DNA of 6,006 nucleotides, taken from NCBI GenBank assembly GCA_017556595.1, contig JAFYML010000293.1, forward strand, positions 1 to 6,006, read 5' to 3'. The position numbers and the translations under genes are program-made. This document shows, one piece after another, positions 1 to 6,006 of the stretch. The notes beneath the pieces are model-generated. The model was given only the letters and a program-made list of their open reading frames with translations. It did no database searches and was not told the DNA's origin. How positions within the stretch are numbered: position 1 is the first letter of the stretch; every line of letters begins with the position of its first letter. The stretch comes from Bacteroides sp. GTDB taxonomy: Bacteria; Bacteroidota; Bacteroidia; Bacteroidales; Bacteroidaceae.

Positions 1-3000
1 TTCATCGGCACCGCACTCCAATCCCTTGATTACTTCCTCTTCGCCCGCTAATGCCGTAAGCAAGATGACGGGGATGTGCGATGTAGCCATGTCGTTTTTC
101 AATTGTTTGCATAGTTCATCGCCGCGCATCACCGGCATCATAATGTCAGCGATAATCAAATCGGGCATATACTCATCGATAATGTTCAGTGCCTCTTGTC
201 CGTTGGCACTTGTTTGCACAATATATTCGTCGAACGAGCGTTTCAAGTATTGACGCAATTCGTCATTATCCTCTACAATCAGCAATTTCTTTTTCTTGCT
301 TGTGGTGTTTTGCTCGACCTTCTCCTCGACAATTGTTGGTGGTATAGGTATGTTGCTAGGGCGCGAAGTGTGTGTGTCGGTTATATGCTCTTTTTGCGGC
401 TTACTATTGGTGCGTATTGCCTTCTTAAAGCATTGTGCCTCTATAGGGAAGGTTACAGTGATGCTTGTGCCTTCTCCCTCTTTGCTATGGAAGGTTAGTC
501 TTCCTTTGTGTTGCTTCACCAACTTCCACACAAGTAGCAACCCTATGCCGCTACCGGTAATCTTATTATTGATGGCATTGCTACTACGGAAGTGAGTTTT
601 GAACAAGCGCTTCTGCTCGTTTAGGGGGATGCCAATGCCAGTATCGCTAATCTCTACACTCCATTCCTTACCTTTTTCGGTGGCGGTTACTTGCACCTGT
701 CCGCCTCGTGGTGTGTATTTCAGCGCATTCGATACGAGGTTTTTCAAGATAGATTCCATCTTCTCTCTATCTATCCACACGTTTAGATAGCGGAAATTGC
801 TTTGATAAGAGAAACTGATGTGTTGTGTTGAAGCATAATCTTCAAACCCTTGCAACATCTCTTGCATATAGTCGTTCAACTCATATTCAGCGATAGTGAG
901 TTGGGTGTTGTAGTTATCGGCTCGTTCAAATGTTATCAAGTTGGTGGTTAGGCGTAGTAGTGCATTCACGTTACGTAGTGCGGTGTAGATGCTTTCTCGT
1001 CCACGTTCGCTGAGCGGCTCTTTTTGTTCCATCTCTTCGAGTGGTACTTTGATAAGTGTGAGCGGTGTGCGAAGGTCGTGTGCCGTATTGATGAAGAAAC
1101 GTATCTTATCTTCGCTCAGTTTACGCTTTTTCTGTAGCAAGTCGAAGCGTAGTAGGGCATAGACAATGAGCAATAGCAAGGTGATGTATAGCAATATAGC
1201 CCAAGGACTTAGCCATAGCGGCTTTTCTATGACGATAGTCATCTGTCGCTCTTGCAAGTCGATGCGTTTGTCCTCGCTCGAAATTGCTTTTACGATGAGT
1301 GTATATCGGCCGGGCGATAGATTTGTGAAACGTATGTCGCACATGTTGGCAGGTTCGCTCCATTCGTTAAAGAAACCTTGTAGTTTCCAAGTGTATAGGA
1401 TAGACGAAGGATTATCAAAATTGATGGTTGTTACCTGTATGTCGAACATGTTTTGACTATACTTTAGTTTCAATACATCGGTCTTGTCTAACTCTTGCGT
1501 CAATGGCGAATCTTCATCGCCAGGATACACCGTTTTGTTGAATATGCGTAAATCGCTAAACACCATTTTAAAATTGTTCTCGCGTGGTAAACGCATATCT
1601 TTGTTGTACGCTATTGCGCCATCGGTAGAACCAAAAAGGAATTTTCCATCTTTGCTCAATGTTCCCGATGAAGCATTGAAGTGATCAGTCATCAACCCAT
1701 GCTCTTTTGTCCAACTGATGAATTTTCGATCGGCAATAACAAAGTTAGATAAGCCATTCTCTAAACTTATCACCAATCGTCCGTTACCATCGTAAAGCAA
1801 GTGACAGATGTCATCCGAAATAAGCGCACTATTCTCTTTGTTGTAGTGCTCAAAATGTCCATTTTGAGGGTTATACTCCAATAATCCGGCACTATTGGTA
1901 CCGATGTATAGCATGCCGTTGGGCAATTGCAATAGGCTATAAATGTAGTTCGATTCTGCCGGAAGCATTATCTCCTCAAATTCACCACTTTGTTTTTCCA
2001 AGAGAAACAATCCGTTGGCTGTACCTATCCATAAGTGTTCGTTATCTTTCTCTTTGATTACGGTGATGCCGTTTAATCCTTGTATGCGTCGCAAAGTGTT
2101 GTTACGCAAATCTAGCTCCTTCAAGTTGTAATATCCGCCCGACCAAACTTTGCCGCCTTTGTCTTTAAACATGGTGCGTATGTATTTGTCGGGGCGTAGT
2201 TGAGCAGCGTTAAACGATTCGGGTGTGCGATAACCAATCTTTCCGGTATGTTTATCAATCAGATACAATCCCGAGTTATAACCTCCCACCAATATTTGTC
2301 CGTTTTCCGCTTCGCATAGCGACAAGAAAGTGTGATTCTTGTTTTGTATTTCTTTGTTAAACGAGCTTAAGTAGGTGTACCATTTTCCTCCTTGCAGCTT
2401 GCTATATCGGCTTACACCATTGTTTGTAGCAAACCATATATCGCCCTCGCTATCCTCCATAATGGCATTTACCTGATCGTTTACTAACGATTGTTCGTTT
2501 CCGTTAGCATGCTTTATCCAATCGTATTGCGGATATCGGTCATCGCGCACGGTGATACCAAACGGATAGTTTGCCATCCAAATTCGTTTTTCTTCATCTA
2601 TGTAAATGTCGCTAATGTTATTCCCATTCATGGTATTACGTTTTGTGTAATCTGCCACGATATAGGCTTGTGCGTTGCCGTTCTCCGTATTCATGCGATA
2701 TACACCTGTTCCGTCGGTGCCAATTACTACTTCGCGCTCGTTGAAATATCGAATGCAGTTGATAGTGATATCTTTCAAATCGTGCTCAATGGATGTAAGT
2801 TCATTGGTCACTAAATCGTAGATATATATTCCTTGTTGGAAAGTACCGATTAATACCTTTTTGCTTGGTTTGTGGTAGTAAATGTCGTTTACGTGAAATG
2901 GGGTGTCCGATGGCTGAAATGTGGGTGAAAGAGTTAGCTTATTACCCGTTTTCTCAACGTAATAGATGCCTTTGTCGGTGCCGATAAAGAAATGTGTCGA

Positions 3001-3543
3001 GTCAATCTGCACCATCTTCGATATGTTTTCGTCGATGTTGTGTGTTACGAAGTTGCTTGTTTCGTCTGCACTGTTGTAGCAATAAATCCCCTCTTTTGTG
3101 CATAGCCACACTATGTCTTTTTCGTCAATGAAACCATATGATACGATTGTAGGTGTGTTGCTTTGCTTAGGCTCGGGCAATGCGTAAGCAAGTTTAAATT
3201 CATCTTTGTTTGCATCGTATCTGAACACCTTTCCGCGCTTACCAATTTCCCACAATATTCCTTGCTTGTCGGTGTATAGCCAATTCAAGTTCCACAACGA
3301 GTTTTCCTCTTGTCCATTGTTTTTTAATATGTAGTGCTTAAAGTTTTTCCCATCATATCGGTCAATGCCGTCTTGCGTAAGAAACCACATATATCCCTTG
3401 TCGCCTTTTTGGATAGAGAATACGCGACGGTTACTCAATCCCTTTTCTACGCCGATGTATTCGTATGTTTGCGCTTGCAACGTACAAGTGAGTGTACATA
3501 ACAATACAACAAAAACGTTGGAAACAAACCTTTTTATGGACAT
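1..3543 (-). CDS. Hybrid two-component system sensor/regulator (HTCS), 3' end outside window
   Basis: One-piece sensor kinase and response regulator, predicted to span the inner membrane and sense a periplasmic ligand, usually a glycan fragment in this family. I translated the frame by hand from ATG at 3543: 1181 codons with no stop, running off the left edge. Residues 1-24 look like a signal peptide (MSIKRF, hydrophobic core, cleavage near LQA/QT). Residues about 26-690 hold some 13 Reg_prop-type propeller repeats (for example DGIDRYDG at 58-65, and repeats around W146, W322, W370, W467, W505 and G548), enough for two seven-bladed propellers. A Y_Y_Y domain follows (about 693-760), then one membrane helix (about 782-798). 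The kinase has H-box HDLRTPL with His822, N-box NLVSNALKY with Asn939, DTGIGIP from Asp967, and GSGIG at 997-1001. After a 46-residue linker comes a receiver with Glu1091/Asp1092, phospho-acceptor Asp1133 and Thr1163; it is cut at CGADE, just before the expected conserved Lys. An AraC-type HTH is expected beyond the edge but not seen. The frame upstream of the ATG meets a stop (TAG at 3588-3586) before any other ATG, which supports this start. The inducing ligand cannot be inferred. Confidence 0.95.
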   Translation of the reverse strand, partial: MSIKRFVSNVFVVLLCTLTCTLQAQTYEYIGVEKGLSNRRVFSIQKGDKGYMWFLTQDGIDRYDGKNFKHYILKNNGQEENSLWNLNWLYTDKQGILWEIGKRGKVFRYDANKDEFKLAYALPEPKQSNTPTIVSYGFIDEKDIVWLCTKEGIYCYNSADETSNFVTHNIDENISKMVQIDSTHFFIGTDKGIYYVEKTGNKLTLSPTFQPSDTPFHVNDIYYHKPSKKVLIGTFQQGIYIYDLVTNELTSIEHDLKDITINCIRYFNEREVVIGTDGTGVYRMNTENGNAQAYIVADYTKRNTMNGNNISDIYIDEEKRIWMANYPFGITVRDDRYPQYDWIKHANGNEQSLVNDQVNAIMEDSEGDIWFATNNGVSRYSKLQGGKWYTYLSSFNKEIQNKNHTFLSLCEAENGQILVGGYNSGLYLIDKHTGKIGYRTPESFNAAQLRPDKYIRTMFKDKGGKVWSGGYYNLKELDLRNNTLRRIQGLNGITVIKEKDNEHLWIGTANGLFLLEKQSGEFEEIMLPAESNYIYSLLQLPNGMLYIGTNSAGLLEYNPQNGHFEHYNKENSALISDDICHLLYDGNGRLVISLENGLSNFVIADRKFISWTKEHGLMTDHFNASSGTLSKDGKFLFGSTDGAIAYNKDMRLPRENNFKMVFSDLRIFNKTVYPGDEDSPLTQELDKTDVLKLKYSQNMFDIQVTTINFDNPSSILYTWKLQGFFNEWSEPANMCDIRFTNLSPGRYTLIVKAISSEDKRIDLQERQMTIVIEKPLWLSPWAILLYITLLLLIVYALLRFDLLQKKRKLSEDKIRFFINTAHDLRTPLTLIKVPLEEMEQKEPLSERGRESIYTALRNVNALLRLTTNLITFERADNYNTQLTIAEYELNDYMQEMLQGFEDYASTQHISFSYQSNFRYLNVWIDREKMESILKNLVSNALKYTPRGGQVQVTATEKGKEWSVEISDTGIGIPLNEQKRLFKTHFRSSNAINNKITGSGIGLLLVWKLVKQHKGRLTFHSKEGEGTSITVTFPIEAQCFKKAIRTNSKPQKEHITDTHTSRPSNIPIPPTIVEEKVEQNTTSKKKKLLIVEDNDELRQYLKRSFDEYIVQTSANGQEALNIIDEYMPDLIIADIMMPVMRGDELCKQLKNDMATSHIPVILLTALAGEEEVIKGLECGADE

Positions 3544-3575
3544 CTCTTTAAGTGCTATGCGGTTGAATGTTTTGA

Positions 3576-3607
3576 CAAATGTATGCTATTTTTTCGAGAT
3601 ACACAAA
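3576..3607 (-). promoter_or_regulatory. Bacteroidetes-type promoter of the HTCS gene
   Basis: On the minus strand TTTG (3607-3604) is followed after 20 bases by TACATTTG (3583-3576). This matches the known Bacteroidetes housekeeping consensus of a -33 TTTG/TTG and a -7 TAnnTTTG with about 19-21 bases between them. Transcription would start near 3568-3571, giving a leader of about 25-28 bases before the ATG at 3543. The leader has no good Shine-Dalgarno motif; only AAAGAG lies directly against the ATG, too close to act as one. That is common in this phylum. The short leader leaves little room for a riboswitch or attenuator. The match is by inspection; no start site has been measured. Confidence 0.75.
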
Positions 3608-3613
3608 TTGCTT

Positions 3614-3668
3614 AATAAATAACAAGGTGTAGGTTGCAAAAGTTTATGCTACCTACACCTTATTTATT
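3614..3668 (-). terminator. Rho-independent terminator downstream of purL
   Basis: A perfect 11-bp inverted repeat, AAGGTGTAGGT (3624-3634) against ACCTACACCTT (3651-3661), encloses a 16-base loop in which GCA/TGC (3636-3638 with 3647-3649) can extend the pairing. An outer AT arm, AATAAAT (3614-3620) with ATTTATT (3662-3668), adds 7 pairs after a 3-base bulge. In the purL direction the stem is followed by the T-rich stretch TTGTTATTTATT. The stem begins about 30 bases after the purL stop, the expected place for its terminator. The plus-strand side is also followed by TTATTTATTAT, so the hairpin could work both ways, but no convergent gene is present. The T tract is interrupted, so efficiency is uncertain. 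Confidence 0.8.
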
Positions 3669-3690
3669 ATAAGCTATGACCAATTAGGTG

Positions 3691-6006
3691 TTATTTCTTC
3701 TTTGCCTCTACCCACTTGCGAGCGTTGACGAATGCTTCAATCCAAGGAGTCACTTCGTCGTTCTTGCGTGGATAGTAACCGCATTGCCATGGGAAGATGG
3801 GGCGTTCGGGGTGAGGCATGATAGCCAAGTGACGTCCATCCTTGCTTGCGATAGCGGCTACACTATACGACGAGCCGTTAGGGTTAGCAGGATAGCCATC
3901 GTAAGTAAACTTCGCTACGATGTTGTATTCCTCTTCGGGCAATGGCAAGTTGAACTTACCTTCACCGTGAGCCACCCAAGTACCAATCTTGTATCCGCTT
4001 AGCGAGCCAAACATCACGCTATTGTTTTGTGGGATAGTGAGTGATACGAAGTTGCTTTCGAACTTGTGCGAATCGTTGTGAAGCATCTTCGCTTTCTTAT
4101 CGGCTGGATGTTCAGGGTTGATGAGGCCTAATTCCACCATCAATTGGCAACCGTTACATACGCCGAACGAAAGTGTATCTTCGCGAGCGTAGAAGTTATC
4201 GAGTGCAGCTTTTGCTTTCGGGTTGTAGAGGAAGGCACCAGCCCATCCCTTGGCCGAACCAAGCACGTCGCTGTTCGAGAATCCACCGCAGAAGGCAATC
4301 ACGTTCACATCTTCCAATGTTTCGCGTCCGCTGATAAGGTCGGTCATAGTAACGTCCTTCACGTCGAAACCTGCAAGCCAGAAGCTGTATGCCATTTCGC
4401 GTTCCGAGTTTGTACCCTTTTCGCGGATAACGGCAGCTTTCAAGCCACTTGCTTCGCGTCTATCAGGATTCAATCCCCATTGGCTCAACTTGCCTGTAAA
4501 CTCTTTGCCCCATACCAAGTCGAGTGGTTGTTGCTTGTAGTTTTCGAAACGTTCTTTCGCCTTGCCGTTGAAGCTTTGCTTTCTGTCCATGAGGTATGAA
4601 GTAGAGTACCACACGTCGCGCAAGTGGTCGATACCAAATTGATAATCGTAACCATTCATGCTCACCATGATGTGGCGTTCTTCGCAAGGAGTACCAATCT
4701 TGATATAGCCTACGCCAGCATCGTCAAGAATCTTCTTCACGCGAGCCGAGTCGGCATCCGATACTTGGATTACTACACCAGGATTTTCGGCAAACAATGC
4801 CTTCACGATGTCGGTATCCTTCATCTTATCCAAGCATACGTCAATACCGCCTTCTACGTTGGCGAAGCACATTTCGAGCAAGGTAGTGAGTAAACCGCCA
4901 GCCGAGATGTCGTGACCTGCCATGATAAGTCCTTCGTTCACCAATTGTTGTACGGCAAGGAAGGCATCGCGGAAGTATTCCGGATTCTTCACGGTAGGCA
5001 CGTCGCTACCCACTTTGTTTAGCGATTGTGCAAATGCCGAGCCACCCAGTTGAAGTGTGTCGAACGAGAAGTCGATGTGATAGAAGCGGCTCTTTGGATT
5101 GTTCACCATTACAGGCGATACAATCTTCTTGATATTGCTCACCTCGCCACCTGCCGATACGATAACGGTACCCGGGCTGATGATTTTGCTTCCATCGGGA
5201 TATTTTTGTGTCATTGAAAGCGAGTCTTTACCTGTAGGCACATTGATTTCGAGTGCGCAGCAGAAGTCGCTCAATGCCTTCACAGCTTTGTACAAACGTG
5301 CATCTTCGCCCTCTTGTGCGCGGCAAGGCCACATCCAGTTGGCAGAAAGCGATACGCTATCCAATCCTTCGGCTAAAGGTGCCCACACCAAGTTGGTCAA
5401 TGCTTCGCTCACGGCAAGTACCGAGCCCGCAACTGGATCGGCCAACGCAGCTTGCGGCGCATGTCCGATAGATGTTGCGATACCCTTTTCGCCGCGATAA
5501 TCCAATGCTACGGCACCACAGTCGCTCAATGGCAATTGCAATTCGCCTTGGCATTGTTGGCGTGCTACGCGGCCGGTCACACAGCGGTCTACCTTGTTGG
5601 TTAACCAATCCTTACAAGCCACGCCTTCCAATTGAAGCACGCGAGTGATATATTCGTCAAGTTTAGTGATGTCGTAAGTTACTACGTCATATTTACGTTC
5701 TACGGTCTTGTCCACCATGTATGTCTTTGGCGATGAGCCAAACATTTGGTCAACGGCCAAGTCGAAAGGACGTACGCCATCGGCTTGTTCAAACGCAAAG
5801 CGTTGGTCGCCAGTAGTTTCACCCACGGTGTACATAGGAGCACGTTCGCGTTCGGCAATCTTTTGTACATGTTCAATTGCCTTTTCGTCGATAAGCAAGC
5901 CCATACGTTCTTGACTTTCGTTGGCAATGATTTCCTTAGCCGATAATGTTTGGTCACCGATAGGCAACTTATCCATGTGAATCAATCCGCCACACTCTTC
6001 TACCAA
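3691..6006 (-). CDS. purL: Phosphoribosylformylglycinamidine synthase (FGAM synthase), C-terminal 771 residues
   Basis: Cytoplasmic enzyme of step 4 in de novo purine synthesis: FGAR + glutamine + ATP gives FGAM + glutamate + ADP + phosphate. The frame is open at the right edge, so the N-terminus is missing. The first codon here is TTG, an internal leucine and not a start. Single-chain PurL of this group is usually around 1230 residues, so roughly the last 60% is present. In fragment numbering: end of the first AIRS-like half with NESQERMGLLI (1 to about 100); second AIRS-like half with GEKGIATSIGHAP from 172, VPTGKDSLSM with Lys260/Asp261, and GHDISAGGL with His365; then a class I glutamine amidotransferase domain from about 520, with nucleophile Cys617 in FGVCNGCQLM and His732/Glu734 in MPHPER completing the triad. 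The protein ends VEAKKK with a TAA stop at 3693-3691. All visible catalytic residues are intact, so it should be functional. The fused glutaminase domain shows the large PurL form rather than the small PurL/PurQ/PurS complex. Its promoter and any purine control lie outside the window. Confidence 0.97.
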   Translation of the reverse strand: MVEECGGLIHMDKLPIGDQTLSAKEIIANESQERMGLLIDEKAIEHVQKIAERERAPMYTVGETTGDQRFAFEQADGVRPFDLAVDQMFGSSPKTYMVDKTVERKYDVVTYDITKLDEYITRVLQLEGVACKDWLTNKVDRCVTGRVARQQCQGELQLPLSDCGAVALDYRGEKGIATSIGHAPQAALADPVAGSVLAVSEALTNLVWAPLAEGLDSVSLSANWMWPCRAQEGEDARLYKAVKALSDFCCALEINVPTGKDSLSMTQKYPDGSKIISPGTVIVSAGGEVSNIKKIVSPVMVNNPKSRFYHIDFSFDTLQLGGSAFAQSLNKVGSDVPTVKNPEYFRDAFLAVQQLVNEGLIMAGHDISAGGLLTTLLEMCFANVEGGIDVCLDKMKDTDIVKALFAENPGVVIQVSDADSARVKKILDDAGVGYIKIGTPCEERHIMVSMNGYDYQFGIDHLRDVWYSTSYLMDRKQSFNGKAKERFENYKQQPLDLVWGKEFTGKLSQWGLNPDRREASGLKAAVIREKGTNSEREMAYSFWLAGFDVKDVTMTDLISGRETLEDVNVIAFCGGFSNSDVLGSAKGWAGAFLYNPKAKAALDNFYAREDTLSFGVCNGCQLMVELGLINPEHPADKKAKMLHNDSHKFESNFVSLTIPQNNSVMFGSLSGYKIGTWVAHGEGKFNLPLPEEEYNIVAKFTYDGYPANPNGSSYSVAAIASKDGRHLAIMPHPERPIFPWQCGYYPRKNDEVTPWIEAFVNARKWVEAKKK

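Noticed and set aside
1..3543. Possible frameshifted or decayed HTCS gene, because no stop-terminated long frame is seen here
   Set aside because: Reading the minus strand codon by codon from 3543 gives a continuous frame to base 1 with all expected motifs in order. The lack of a stop is due to the window edge, not to a mutation.
3472..3543. Lipoprotein signal at the HTCS N-terminus (Cys16 or Cys20)
   Set aside because: Neither cysteine has a proper lipobox in front of it (VLLC and TLTC). A standard cleavage after LQA fits better, followed by the propeller repeats.
1..3543. Horizontal transfer of the HTCS gene, since it looks more AT-rich than purL
   Set aside because: By eye the HTCS is AT-richer, but regulators are often so compared with highly expressed biosynthetic genes. 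There are no repeats, integrase remnants or tRNA at its visible border, so composition alone is not enough.
3365..3622. Plus-strand 85-codon open frame spanning the HTCS start and the intergenic gap
   Set aside because: It overlaps the HTCS signal peptide, promoter and part of the terminator on the opposite strand, and has no recognisable domain or promoter of its own.
4144..4599. 151-codon plus-strand open frame, the longest on that strand
   Set aside because: It lies wholly antisense to the glutaminase part of purL, which has all its catalytic residues. The translation resembles no family I know; it is a shadow of the coding strand. The same holds for the open frame at 5099-5500.
6004..6006. 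Start codon of purL at the right edge
   Set aside because: The codon is TTG inside a conserved stretch (VEECGGLIHMDKL) well within the enzyme. The first AIRS-like half must continue beyond the window.

Overview
The window looks like chromosomal DNA from a member of the Bacteroidetes, most likely order Bacteroidales (a gut or oral Bacteroides/Prevotella-type organism). Three things point there: a complete Bacteroidetes-type promoter (TTTG, 20 nt, TAnnTTTG), a hybrid two-component system (HTCS) protein with the periplasmic-propeller/kinase/receiver layout typical of that phylum, and a single-chain PurL with a fused glutaminase domain. Genus cannot be settled from this sequence alone.

Layout: both genes lie on the minus strand and fill almost the whole window. 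Reading in the direction of transcription (right to left), 6006-3691 is the C-terminal part of purL (phosphoribosylformylglycinamidine synthase), whose 5' end lies beyond the right edge. It is followed by a 147-base intergenic gap holding a strong hairpin terminator (3614-3668) and then a promoter (3576-3607). From 3543 to the left edge runs one open frame of 1181 codons without a stop. It encodes the sensor, kinase and most of the receiver domain of an HTCS; the end of the receiver and any DNA-binding domain lie beyond the left edge.

The two genes share orientation but appear to be separate transcription units: purL is housekeeping purine biosynthesis, ends at its own terminator, and the HTCS has its own promoter. 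HTCS proteins usually control a neighbouring polysaccharide utilisation locus, so the genes it regulates, if adjacent, would be expected to the left of the window. No RNA genes, mobile elements, CRISPR arrays or plus-strand genes are supported. The region is well explained by known families, and I did not find a new system in it.
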